Below are positions 25,720 to 33,775 of a stretch of 64,000 nucleotides of DNA, piece by piece (the first letter of the stretch is position 1; each line of letters begins with the position of its first letter). The notes below the pieces were generated by a model. It made no database searches. It saw nothing but the letters and a program-made list of their open reading frames with translations, and was not told where the DNA came from. Made by a program: the position numbers and the translations under genes. This DNA comes from Paenibacillus aestuarii (GTDB lineage: Bacteria; Bacillota; Bacilli; Paenibacillales; NBRC-103111): contig NZ_JAQFVF010000089.1 in assembly GCF_027789125.1 (NCBI RefSeq), forward strand, positions 248,001 through 312,000, given 5' to 3'.

Positions 25720-27006
25720 TTATTCATGAGCGAATTGTTCAGCTTCCGTCGAACCGGATAAAGCTGTTGTAGATGAATTGCCACCAGCAATAACCTGTGA
25801 CACCTCGTCAAAATAACCTGTTCCGACCTCGCGTTGATGCCTAGTCGCCTCATATCCACGAGCCTCGCTGGCAAATTCCACCTGCTGGAATTGTGAGTAG
25901 GCAGCCATACCACGGCTTTTATAATCGTAAGCCAGCTCAAACATACTATGGTTCAGCGCATGAAATCCAGCCAGTGTGACGAACTGGAATTTATACCCCA
26001 TTTTTCCCAACTCGCATTGAAATCGGGCTATCTCCTGCTCGTGAAGTTTCTTTTTCCAGTTAAAGGACGGTGAACAGTTATACGCCAGCAGCTTGCCAGG
26101 ATATTGAGCATGGATGGCATCAGCAAACTTTTGCGCTTCCTCCAAACTCGGTTCCGATGTTTCACACCAGACCATATCTGCGTAGGGCGCGTAAGCTAGA
26201 CCTCGGGAGATCGCTTGCTCCAAGCCCGCACGCACATAGTAAAATCCTTCCGGCGAACGTTCGCCTGTAAGAAACGGTTTATCGTTCTCATCGATATCAC
26301 TGGTCAGCAAGCTTGCTGCATTCGCATCCGTCCGCGCGATCAACACCGTCTCAACCCCCATTACATCAGAGGCAAGCCGGGCTGCAATCAAATTTCTCAC
26401 CGCTTGCTGCGTTGGAAGTAGGACCTTTCCACCCAAATGCCCGCATTTCTTCTCCGAAGAAAGCTGGTCCTCAAAATGCACCGCAGCCGCCCCCGCTTCG
26501 ATCATTCCTTTCATAAGCTCGAACACGTTCAACGGCCCGCCGAATCCGGCTTCCGCATCTGCGACAATCGGTAGGAAAAAATCAATGCCGCCCTTGCCCT
26601 CGGCGTATTGAATTTGATCAGCGCGCTGCAGCGCCTGATTAATCCGCTTCACCACGCTCGGCACACTGTTAGCGGGATAAAGACTCTGATCTGGATACAT
26701 ATGACCAGATAAGTTCGCATCGGCTGCGACCTGCCAGCCGCTCAAATAAATGGCTTTTAGCCCCGCCTTTGCCTGTTGAACCGCTTGATTGCCCGTTAAT
26801 GCGCCCAACGCCGGCACAAAATCCTCTTGGTTGACCAACTCCCAAAACTTGCGGGCTCCTCGCGTAGCGAGCGTGTGCTCAACCGCCACCGTCCCGCGAA
26901 GCCGCAGCACATCCTCCGCCGAATACGGGCGACTCGCCCCTTCAAACCTTTTTGAGTCCCACCTTGCTTGTAAATGTTCCTTTTGAAGTTGGTCATTTTG
27001 GCTCAT
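25720..27006 (-). CDS. aceA: Isocitrate lyase
   Basis: Cleaves isocitrate to glyoxylate and succinate, the entry step of the glyoxylate bypass. The 428-residue protein carries the catalytic signature KKCGHLGGK near residue 187, the metal-binding EAGFGG block and CSPSFNW near 315. An AAAGGAG ribosome binding site precedes ATG 27006. No malate synthase gene is in the window. It lies 86 nt downstream of the small zinc-motif gene with no terminator between, so both are probably transcribed from the promoter near 27310. Confidence 0.97.
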   Translation of the reverse strand: MSQNDQLQKEHLQARWDSKRFEGASRPYSAEDVLRLRGTVAVEHTLATRGARKFWELVNQEDFVPALGALTGNQAVQQAKAGLKAIYLSGWQVAADANLSGHMYPDQSLYPANSVPSVVKRINQALQRADQIQYAEGKGGIDFFLPIVADAEAGFGGPLNVFELMKGMIEAGAAAVHFEDQLSSEKKCGHLGGKVLLPTQQAVRNLIAARLASDVMGVETVLIARTDANAASLLTSDIDENDKPFLTGERSPEGFYYVRAGLEQAISRGLAYAPYADMVWCETSEPSLEEAQKFADAIHAQYPGKLLAYNCSPSFNWKKKLHEQEIARFQCELGKMGYKFQFVTLAGFHALNHSMFELAYDYKSRGMAAYSQFQQVEFASEARGYEATRHQREVGTGYFDEVSQVIAGGNSSTTALSGSTEAEQFAHE

Positions 27007-27092
27007 ACCTACAGCACTCCTTTAAATAAATTAAGATCGCAAAATTAGGCAGAAACAACTCATGATTCGGAATATTAGCCAACCGCGTTCGT

Positions 27093-27260
27093 TTAAAAAG
27101 ATACATCCAAAAACCCGCTGCCCCCGCAAACCGGACAAGTATTGGGCCAAAGCACCAGGTCTTGCCCAAAAGCGATGCCCTTTACCTCTTCTTCAGCCGG
27201 TTGATTTAAAGGTCTCATTTCATCCAAATCGCCATTACCTTGGCATGTCGGGCAATCCAT
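27093..27260 (-). CDS. Small double-CxxC zinc-motif protein (55 aa)
   Basis: The frame from ATG 27260 to TAA 27093 encodes 55 residues with two cysteine pairs, CPTCQGNG near residue 3 and CPVCGGSG near 42, in the style of the DnaJ zinc-binding repeat. The perfect AAGGAGGAG lies 5 nt before the ATG. It precedes aceA in the same direction. Function unknown: a zinc ribbon acting as an RNA- or protein-binding accessory factor is possible. Confidence 0.75.
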   Translation of the reverse strand: MDCPTCQGNGDLDEMRPLNQPAEEEVKGIAFGQDLVLWPNTCPVCGGSGFLDVSF

Positions 27261-27277
27261 TGTAACTCCTCCTTAAA

Positions 27278-27353
27278 TGTTATAATACATTTATGTGTTA
27301 TTAATATAATATATAACACTTAGTTCGTAGATGTTCAATACTGTTATATAAAA
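27278..27353 (-). promoter_or_regulatory. Promoter and operator cluster of the zinc protein-aceA unit
   Basis: TTGAAC (27333-27338), 17 bp, TATATA (27310-27315) on the minus strand form a candidate promoter. Three sequences related to the ytoI palindrome surround it: TGTTATAATACA (27278-27289), GTGTTAT and ATAACAC facing each other at 27295-27319, and TGTTATATAAAA (27342-27353). Confidence 0.5.
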
Positions 27354-27403
27354 TAAATAAAAATTTTATTTTATATAGAAAATTAAGATTACCTAACTCT
27401 AGA

Positions 27404-27709
27404 CACTTTCCCCTTCGCTCAGAACATCGGGGGTTCGGGCGCCCACGCTCTCGGCACTATCCCCTTCGCTCAGATCATCGGGGCGTCGGGCGCCCACGCT
27501 CTCAGCACTATCCCCATCGCTCAGAACATCGGGGGTTCGGGCGCCCACGCTCTCAGCACTATCCCCATCGCTCAGAACATCGGGGGTTCGGGCGCCCACG
27601 CTCTCGGCACTATCCCCTTCGCTCAGATCATCGGGGCGTCGGGCGCCCACGCTCTCGGCACTATCCCCTTCGCTCAGAACATCGGGCCTTCGGGCGGGGG
27701 CTGCGTTTC
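27404..27709. repeat. Tandem array of six 51-bp units
   Basis: Units begin with CACTATCCCC-like sequence at 27404, 27455, 27506, 27557, 27608 and 27659, an exact 51-bp period with few changes. Each contains CTCAGAACATCGG-like and GGGCGCCCACGCTCTC segments. The minus strand is open through the array (a 17-residue peptide repeat), but no ribosome binding site supports translation. The last unit runs into the 88-bp array. Confidence 0.9.
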
Positions 27710-28397
27710 GTATGCTTTGAGAAGGGGATATTGAACAGATAGTATTCTTGTTGAGGTATGGCTGCGGAAAGAGCTCGGACGGGGGCTGCGTTTCATCCGT
27801 TCTGAGCCAAAGGGATAGTGGACAGATTGCGCTCTTGTTGAGGTATCGCTTGCGGATAGAGCTCGGGCGGGGGCTGCGTTTCATCCGTTCTGAGCCAAAG
27901 GGATAGTGGACAGATTGCGCTCTTGTTGAGGTATCGCTTGCGGATAGAGCTCGAGCGGGGGCTGCGTTTCATCCGTTCTGAGCTAAAGGGATAGTGGACA
28001 GATTGCGCTCTTGTTGAGGTATCGCTTGCGGATAGAGCTCGGGCGGGGGCTGCTTTTCATCTGTTCTGAGCCAAGGGGATAGTGGTCAGATAGCACTCTT
28101 GTTGAGATATCGCCTGCGGATAGAGCTCAGACGGGGGCTGCTTTTCATCTGTTCTGAGCTAAGGGGATAGTGGACAGATAGCATTCTTGTTGGGGCATCG
28201 CCTGCGGAGAGGCTAGGCGGGGGCTGCGTTTCATCTGTTCTGAGCCAAGGGGATAGTGGACAGATAGCATTCTTGTTGGGGCATGGCCTGGCGATAGAGC
28301 TCGGGCGGGGGCTGCGTTTCATTTGTTCTGAGCCGAATGGATAGTGGACAGATTGCGCTCTTGTTGAGGTATCGCCTGCGGAGAGGCTAGGCGGGGG
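27696..28397. repeat. Tandem array of about eight 88-bp units
   Basis: GGGGGCT landmarks fall at 27696, 27781, 27869, 27957, 28045, 28133, 28221, 28317 and 28393. Most spacings are exactly 88 bp, with a few length variants near the ends. Each unit carries TCTGAGCCAAAGGGATAGTG. As 88 is not a multiple of three, the array is unlikely to be coding. The core is the reverse complement of the core in the adjoining 51-bp units. Confidence 0.9.
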
Positions 28398-28412
28398 CTT
28401 CCCTAATGAATA

Positions 28413-28439
28413 ATAAAAAGCCCGCCATCGTAGGCAGGC
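28413..28439 (-). terminator. Terminator after the 68-aa gene
   Basis: On the minus strand GCCTGCC, a 6-nt loop and GGCGGGC, followed by TTTTTATT. It lies just outside the repeat array. Confidence 0.7.
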
Positions 28440-28460
28440 ATTATTTTATAAGTGTGTAAG

Positions 28461-28667
28461 TTAATCGATTACAGCCTCAATAACATCAAATGCGCAATAC
28501 AGTGTTAAGTATAAAGGTGACATAGGGTAAAAAGCTGTATCTCCGCATTCCTCATGCTCGATAAGTCGATCAAGATTGGTCATTGCTCTTTTGCACAGGA
28601 ATCCGTAGGTTCTAAAACGAGGAAATTTGCTACCTTCGTACTCCATCGCTGCCGTTAGACTGCTCAT
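28461..28667 (-). CDS. Hypothetical protein (68 aa)
   Basis: A 68-residue protein starting MSSLTAAMEYEGSKFP at ATG 28667, behind GGGGAGTGATC. A longer frame begins at 28712 but has no ribosome binding site. It has two cysteines and no recognisable family. It is followed by a clear terminator, which supports a real transcript. Confidence 0.6.
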   Translation of the reverse strand: MSSLTAAMEYEGSKFPRFRTYGFLCKRAMTNLDRLIEHEECGDTAFYPMSPLYLTLYCAFDVIEAVID

Positions 28668-28876
28668 GACGATCACTCCCCTCAGCATCCCAATTTTATT
28701 GTTACACAACATATTCGACTGTTTAGTTATATTATATAATTTAAAATTTTAAATATTCAATAACATTTTCGATATTAATAATATTTTGTATAACACAGCC
28801 ATCCAAATCGATATGGAAAATAAAGGAATCCATACTCCAAATAACGAATCTTTAAATAATAAAGGAGGAGATACTT

Positions 28877-29371
28877 ATGGCACAAAAAGATGAGATTACA
28901 TTGATCACAAAGCCAATTTTTCAGGCCATAGGATTACGCTGGGAAGGCACTTTCGCCGAAGCGAACGCAGGAGGCATTCGCGAAGTGCATCGAGCATTGC
29001 AAAAAAGACTGCCGGAGATCCAGCAGCCTGTTGATCAGCAACATTTTTATGGGTTGTCCTATCATGCCTACCCAGAAGGGACTGGTTTTACGCATTACGC
29101 GGTTGTTGAGATGGATAACTCGGCTCCAACGCCTCCTGGCATGCTGCGCATCCATGTTCCAGCACTTACGTACGCCAAGTTGGAGCATCGTAAAGGTCAA
29201 AGCATTCAGCAATCCTATACTTACGCCTACGCATGGATGAAAGAGGAGCATTTGGCACCGGATCCAGGCGAGCTTACACATTTTGAGGTCTACCCGATGC
29301 AGCAAAATCCTTTTGAGCAAGACCCCGTTTTTACGATTTTAATCCCTGTCATTCAGGTGACATCTCCATAA
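28877..29371 (+). CDS. GyrI-like / effector-binding domain protein
   Basis: A 164-residue stand-alone effector-binding domain of the GyrI/AraC_E_bind type. It begins with the usual TLITKPIFQAIGLRWEG strand and contains the middle block HFYGLSYHAYPEG and the C-terminal HFEVYP. Such proteins bind small hydrophobic ligands or, as GyrI, gyrase. The ribosome binding site is AAAGGAGGAGA. Its last 23 nt overlap the convergent kinase-like gene. Confidence 0.85.
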   Translation: MAQKDEITLITKPIFQAIGLRWEGTFAEANAGGIREVHRALQKRLPEIQQPVDQQHFYGLSYHAYPEGTGFTHYAVVEMDNSAPTPPGMLRIHVPALTYAKLEHRKGQSIQQSYTYAYAWMKEEHLAPDPGELTHFEVYPMQQNPFEQDPVFTILIPVIQVTSP

Positions 29372-29942
29372 AAGCTTGCAATTGTGCGAGTTTTTCTGCG
29401 GACAGCTCACCCGAATTATCCCAATATCGGACAGATCCCGCAGACAAAGGCCACTTGACTTCGCGGCGAAATAAAGATGAACGGAAGGTTTCCCAGTTGT
29501 CTAGCTTCCAAATATCCATCTCAGAGCCTCGCTCCCGCAGCCTGGATTGATAGGCATAATCGCTCGGCAAATATACATAGATCACTTTCACGTGAACTTC
29601 GCTCATTGACAATCCCGCACGAGCAAGCTCTTGTTCGAGCCATTGCGGGTCTTCGATCTCTTTGGTGAACGGACCGATGACGAAAGTGTCGATGCCCAGC
29701 TGGAGGTTTTCGACAGCGGCATCCATCGTGATTCGATAGCCTAAGTCACGGCAGTTCTTTTTGTACACCGGCGAATCCCGATCATTCGGATCCAAACCTA
29801 ATGCTGTCATGATCGCCTCTGCAGCGGGTCTGAGCAGCGTATCCATGTCAAGAAAAGCAGCTTTATGCGTTTTCACGAGCGCTTTTGCCAGTGTTGTTTT
29901 GCCTGCTGCTGCAGGACCAATAAAGAAAACAAGCGCCGTCAT
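29349..29942 (-). CDS. P-loop NTPase, kinase-like
   Basis: A 197-residue AAA_33-type P-loop protein with Walker A FIGPAAAGKTTLAKAL at residues 7-22 and an acidic LDMDTLL near residue 34. It resembles small kinases that phosphorylate sugars, nucleosides or antibiotics, but the substrate is unknown. GGGAGGTACTGC precedes ATG 29942. It overlaps the end of the GyrI-like gene by 23 nt in convergent orientation. Confidence 0.78.
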   Translation of the reverse strand: MTALVFFIGPAAAGKTTLAKALVKTHKAAFLDMDTLLRPAAEAIMTALGLDPNDRDSPVYKKNCRDLGYRITMDAAVENLQLGIDTFVIGPFTKEIEDPQWLEQELARAGLSMSEVHVKVIYVYLPSDYAYQSRLRERGSEMDIWKLDNWETFRSSLFRREVKWPLSAGSVRYWDNSGELSAEKLAQLQAFMEMSPE

Positions 29943-30033
29943 GCAGTACCTCCCGAGAACGTTTTAATTACAACTATTATACGCTTTCCCGCTCTCTTGT
30001 GTCCAAATAATCAACTACTGTGGCAACAAACAA

Positions 30034-30065
30034 ACAACCTCCTTTACGTCATAAAGGAGGTTGTT
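30034..30065 (-). terminator. Terminator after ytkL
   Basis: AACAACCTCCTTTA and TAAAGGAGGTTGTT pair around a 6-nt loop, with GTTTGTTTG after the stem on the minus strand. The stem contains an anti-Shine-Dalgarno-like CCTCCTTT. Confidence 0.65.
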
Positions 30066-30093
30066 ATGGTAAACCGCCGGTTCTAGCGGCCGT

Positions 30094-30783
30094 TTATACT
30101 TCCAACTTCTCGCCGGGAGCGAGCACTTTGCCCTTCAAACCGCGCGCTTCCAGCTTTTGCACGAACGACTGCGCATCCTGCTCTATAACAGGAAAGCTGT
30201 TATAATGAACCGGCACGGTCAGCTTGGCGTGGAACCATTCCGCAGCTTGCAGCGCGTCCTCAGGGCCCATCGTGTAGTGATCCCCGATCGGCAAAAACAC
30301 CACATCCAGCGGATGTCGGTCGCCAATCATTTGCATATCGCCGAACAGACCGGTATCGCCAGTATGCAGCACCGTAACCCCATCGGCTTCAATAATAAAA
30401 CCGGCAGGCATCCCACCATAAAGAATGCGCTGTTCTTCGTCAAGGACGATGCCTGAGCTGTGGAAGGCTTGAATCATTTTTACCTTGGCAAAGCCTACAT
30501 CCAGTGTGCCGCCGATGTTCATGTCGATGGTTTTAACACCTTTCCAACGCATGAACGCAGCAAGTTCGGGAATCGCCACTACCGGCGCATCATTCGCTTT
30601 GGCAATCGGTTCAGCATCTAAAATATGATCCATGTGCGCATGTGTCAGGAGGACGTAATCCGCTTTAATATCCTCCGGCTTCGTGACCGCAAGCGAGTTC
30701 CCTCGTAGGAAGGGATCAATCACAAGCGATTTGTTGCCGACAATGATTTGTAAACAAGAGTGTCCATGGTAAATAAGTTCCAA
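30094..30783 (-). CDS. ytkL: UPF0173 metal-dependent hydrolase (YtkL-like)
   Basis: A 229-residue metallo-beta-lactamase-fold protein of the UPF0173 group. The active-site motif is LLTHAHMDHILDA (residues about 46-58), with other metal ligands in VLHTGDTGLFGD and VPVHYNSFP. The start is TTG 30783 (MELIYHGHSC), 8 nt after CAGGGAGG. The group acts on an unknown substrate. It is monocistronic with its own terminator. Confidence 0.9.
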   Translation of the reverse strand: MELIYHGHSCLQIIVGNKSLVIDPFLRGNSLAVTKPEDIKADYVLLTHAHMDHILDAEPIAKANDAPVVAIPELAAFMRWKGVKTIDMNIGGTLDVGFAKVKMIQAFHSSGIVLDEEQRILYGGMPAGFIIEADGVTVLHTGDTGLFGDMQMIGDRHPLDVVFLPIGDHYTMGPEDALQAAEWFHAKLTVPVHYNSFPVIEQDAQSFVQKLEARGLKGKVLAPGEKLEV

Positions 30784-30877
30784 GAGTATATGCCTCCCTG
30801 CACAGTAGATTTTTTGAAGGGAAATCTTTTCCTACTCATCATCTACTATTTTTAACGCCAGGTCAAATTCTGGTCGT

Positions 30878-31381
30878 TTAAGAGAACCTCTGGACCACAA
30901 GCAGCAATGGAATGCCCAAGCTTATGACGAAAAGTAAAGCTCTAAACACTGTTTCGCCTGTTGAGCCGGTCGTGATCGCTAGCCATTTGGGAAGCAGACG
31001 GACTTTCCCAGGGATTGGCCACAGGAGCTGCACCCCTTTGTCATTAAGCAGGTCGATCAGCGGATGGGAAACGTAACCAACAACTAACGTCCAATAGAAT
31101 AAAGTTGGAAGCGGCCCGGCTGCCAGCATGATCAAGGCGATCACGAGCAGCGAATGCGTCACTGTGCGGTGCCGCACTTTTAACACATGCAATAAGGCGG
31201 ATAGCGGGAACAACACTTTAGCCATCGTTGACCCAGGTTTATCGACATCCGCTAAAGTGCCGGCTAGACAACCAAGTAAGAGCGCCCCAGCAGCTTCCCA
31301 AGACAAAAAACTGACATCCTGCCAGACGAGCACAACTTCCGCAGAAACGAGACCAGCGACACTGTGTGTTTTTTGAAGCAT
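30878..31381 (-). CDS. YdjM-type membrane-bound metal-dependent hydrolase
   Basis: A 167-residue integral membrane protein of the DUF457/YdjM family. Metal-binding His and Asp residues occur in MLQKTHSVAGL, GTLADVDKPGS, RHRTVTHSLL and YVSHPLIDLLNDKGVQLLWP. Four or so hydrophobic helices are present. Members in E. coli are LexA-regulated; no LexA box was seen here. It is separated from ytkL by about 95 bp and is probably its own transcript. Confidence 0.85.
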   Translation of the reverse strand: MLQKTHSVAGLVSAEVVLVWQDVSFLSWEAAGALLLGCLAGTLADVDKPGSTMAKVLFPLSALLHVLKVRHRTVTHSLLVIALIMLAAGPLPTLFYWTLVVGYVSHPLIDLLNDKGVQLLWPIPGKVRLLPKWLAITTGSTGETVFRALLFVISLGIPLLLVVQRFS

Positions 31382-31464
31382 TAGACCAGCCCCTTATTTA
31401 TACGTAAAATAAAGTTAACAACCCTATAAGATTCGAGACTGGCGCTCATTATGAGTCGTTGAAT

Positions 31465-31500
31465 AAAAAAACTGCCGAAACGGATCTTCGGCAGTTTCAT
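31465..31500 (-). terminator. Terminator after the 59-aa gene
   Basis: AAACTGCCGAA / TTCGGCAGTTT with a T run on the minus strand. Confidence 0.8.
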
Positions 31501-31534
31501 ATGTATACGACGATTAGCGCTTACATTAATATGT

Positions 31535-31714
31535 CTAATAAAACAGTTCGCTTTCCGCATTGATCACTGAATCCATATGCAGATCCAAGCCAATGAGTTC
31601 CTCCGGTTTCTTAGATTCTCTTTCCAGGCGGTTCGCCTGAAGCCACTCCTCGAAACTTTCTTGACTAATGCCTAACTGCTTCACGATTTCTTCCAATTCC
31701 AACAAGGTCTTCAC
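31535..31714 (-). CDS. Small hypothetical protein (59 aa)
   Basis: A 59-residue acidic, helical protein (KTLLELEEIVKQLGISQESF) started at GTG 31714, 7 nt after GTGGAGGT. An upstream frame to 31753 is less likely. A strong terminator follows. The short HTH-like look is not enough to call a regulator. Function unknown. Confidence 0.6.
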   Translation of the reverse strand: MKTLLELEEIVKQLGISQESFEEWLQANRLERESKKPEELIGLDLHMDSVINAESELFY

Positions 31715-31948
31715 AACATATACCTCCACTTTTTCTATAATATATGTAGACACCTACTAGAAAAAATGGCCGGTTGCACTACTAGCTCCTCCTAATCCAA
31801 GTGCCCAAGTACAGATTAGGTTTCATCGCTTCCAAGTCTCATTTCCTATATTATACAGGCCCTTTCGACTATTGATAAGAGTTCATTTTGTACCCTTTTG
31901 TCGAATACACTTAATTTTATCTTGATGAAGTTATTTTTAAAATAAAGA

Positions 31949-31980
31949 AAACCGCCTCCCTGCCTGGGATCGGGCGGTTT
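31949..31980 (-). terminator. Terminator after the LLM oxidoreductase gene
   Basis: AAACCGCC / GGCGGTTT hairpin immediately past the stop codon at 31987. Confidence 0.75.
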
Positions 31981-31986
31981 ATCCAT

Positions 31987-32994
31987 TTATGGTTTAAATT
32001 GGAAAGCTTCAGCAATCAGGCGAACGGAGCGTATGCGCGCTTCTACATCGTGGATTGGACATACGACCATAAATTCATCGGCTTGATACGATTCATTCAG
32101 CCTTATCAGTTCTTCTTTCACCTGCTGCGGTGTTCCGATGATGCGCTTATGACGGCCATCGCGTATTTGAGCGCGATCTAATTCGGTGTACGGGTAGCTT
32201 AGCGCTGTCTCCATCGATGGGAAAGACGGCAGCAGCGCCCCGCGGCCGAGCGAGAGGAAGAATAGCTCCGTGCTGGAAGCGAGCCGCTGAGCTACTTCCT
32301 CTGTCTCTGCACAGACGACGAGCACGGCGGCCAAAGAGCGTGGCTGCGCATTCAGCCTTGACGGCTTGAAGTGCTCGCGGTAAATGCGCAGCGCCTCCGT
32401 GCAGTCGGCGTTGCCGAAAAACTGCGCAAAGCCGAAGGCTGCTCCCTGACGTGCCGCGATTAACGCGCTGTCATAGGAGGATCCGAGCAGCCACACCTCT
32501 GGCGCAGTCGGAATGATTGGCGACGCATGCAGCGCCGCAAACCGGTGCTCTGCAGGCAGGGCATCATACAAGTATCCGGTCAAATCCGCCACTTGCTGCG
32601 GATAATGGTCGACACTTGTATATTTCCCCTCCTGCAGCGCCCGGGTTGAAATCGGCATGCCGCCGGGCGCCCGGCCGAGGCCGACATCAATGCGGCCCGG
32701 ATGCAGCGCTTCGAGCAGCCGGAAATTTTCCGCAACCTTATAGGCACTGTAGTGCGGCAGCATGATGCCGCCTGAGCCTACGCGGATGCGTGAAGTATGG
32801 GCCGCGAGGTGCGCGATCAGCACCTCCGGGCTCGAATGCGCGAGCGCTTGCGAAGCATGGTGCTCCGACACCCAATAGCGGGTATAGCCGAGCTCATCGG
32901 CCACCCGCGCCAGCTGTGTCGTTTCCGCCAACGTCTCTGACGCGGTGCGGCCTTCTCCTATTTGTGATTGGTCTAAAATCCCCAATTTCATCAT
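31987..32994 (-). CDS. LLM-class flavin-dependent oxidoreductase (bacterial luciferase-like)
   Basis: A 335-residue luciferase-like monooxygenase. The N-terminal LGILDQSQIGEG and RYWVSEHHASQALAHSSPEV block and the flavin-contacting GSGGIMLPHYSAYKVAENF are typical of the YhbW/MsnO8-type group. These enzymes use reduced FMN to oxidise small molecules; the substrate is unknown. The ribosome binding site is GAGGTG. A near-perfect inverted repeat lies directly upstream. Confidence 0.9.
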   Translation of the reverse strand: MMKLGILDQSQIGEGRTASETLAETTQLARVADELGYTRYWVSEHHASQALAHSSPEVLIAHLAAHTSRIRVGSGGIMLPHYSAYKVAENFRLLEALHPGRIDVGLGRAPGGMPISTRALQEGKYTSVDHYPQQVADLTGYLYDALPAEHRFAALHASPIIPTAPEVWLLGSSYDSALIAARQGAAFGFAQFFGNADCTEALRIYREHFKPSRLNAQPRSLAAVLVVCAETEEVAQRLASSTELFFLSLGRGALLPSFPSMETALSYPYTELDRAQIRDGRHKRIIGTPQQVKEELIRLNESYQADEFMVVCPIHDVEARIRSVRLIAEAFQFKP

Positions 32995-33004
32995 CTATCA
33001 CCTC

Positions 33005-33033
33005 TGTGATCAACTGTAACACAATTAATCACA
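33005..33033. promoter_or_regulatory. Inverted repeat at the LLM gene promoter
   Basis: TGTGATCAA and TTAATCACA, 11 bp apart, one mismatch between arms. They cover the predicted promoter spacer and -10 region (TTGCTA, 17 bp, TTACAG on the minus strand), a position suited to a repressor. Confidence 0.4.
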
Positions 33034-33059
33034 GAATAGCAAAGGCAGCGATGCGCGTG

Positions 33060-33353
33060 TCACATATTCATAGCATATCCCGTATGCAGCCGCTGCTCAT
33101 TAATTTGTAGAAACACCGCTAACTGCTCAAACGCCTCCTGAGCATCCTCGCCTTCGAGTTGAAGCAGAACTGAGGAGTACTCATTTAGCGAGAGGCTGAA
33201 CGACACAATGCCAAGCAGCCCTTTGGCATTTAGCATTTTTTCATTGCTGCCAATATAAATATTGCACGTGTGTAGATTTGCAATCCTCACAAACTCAAGC
33301 ACACGATCGATTTTCCACGGTTCATTCAATCGGAATGTCCAATCTATTTTCAT
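33060..33353 (-). CDS. HPr-like protein lacking the phosphorylatable histidine
   Basis: A 97-residue protein whose second half follows the HPr fold: MLNAKGLLGIVSFSLSLNE matches the VNAKSIMGVMSL region around Ser46, and LQLEGEDAQEAFEQLAVFL matches the C-terminal helix. The GLHARPA site that carries the phosphorylated His15 in HPr is replaced by an IANLHTCNIY-like segment, so PTS phosphotransfer is not expected. A regulatory role like Crh is possible. GAGGAGGACG precedes ATG 33353. Confidence 0.7.
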   Translation of the reverse strand: MKIDWTFRLNEPWKIDRVLEFVRIANLHTCNIYIGSNEKMLNAKGLLGIVSFSLSLNEYSSVLLQLEGEDAQEAFEQLAVFLQINEQRLHTGYAMNM

Positions 33354-33600
33354 CCTTCGTCCTCCTCACTTAGCATCAAATCGCACTGCAGCAACAAGCA
33401 TTTTCTTAACCATTTAAGGCGCAAAAGAAGACACATACACCTTGGTAACGAGGTGATCTGTGTCTCCAGTTGGCCGGTCGACTTAATTCCACTTAATCCT
33501 AGTTGTTTACTTGTATTAAAGTATAGATTGTTACTTCTTCCCTGTCAACCGACAATAAAATTTTGACCACTTTTGACAATATCCCTACGTTCAAACGCGA

Positions 33601-33723
33601 TTAGCCACCACTTGGTGCAACGTGCTGTTTAGCGGTTAAGCGCTCTTTCAGCAGATGCCCGGCTAGCCGCATGCGCTCCAATCCGATTTTGCCTACGTAT
33701 TGCCGAAGGCTATGGAATTTCCA
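33601..33723 (-). pseudogene. Fragment resembling an AraC-family C-terminal segment
   Basis: A 40-codon open fragment, bounded by stops on both sides, reads FHSLRQYVGKIGLERMRLAG, like the recognition helix and following helix of AraC regulators. There is no start or ribosome binding site. It is probably a decayed remnant; chance similarity cannot be excluded. The rest of 33354-33775 contains no gene. Confidence 0.3.
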
Positions 33724-33775
33724 TCATCGCAGATGAACCGTTAGAGAGTATTAAGCGTTTTTGTAAGCATTTGTT

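Noticed and set aside
27399..27884. 161-codon minus-strand frame across the 51-bp array
   Set aside because: It is a repeat of a 17-residue peptide imposed by a period divisible by three; there is no ribosome binding site, and the frame continues into the 88-bp array by chance.
27404..28397. CRISPR array
   Set aside because: The units are contiguous tandem copies without unique spacers, and no cas genes are present.
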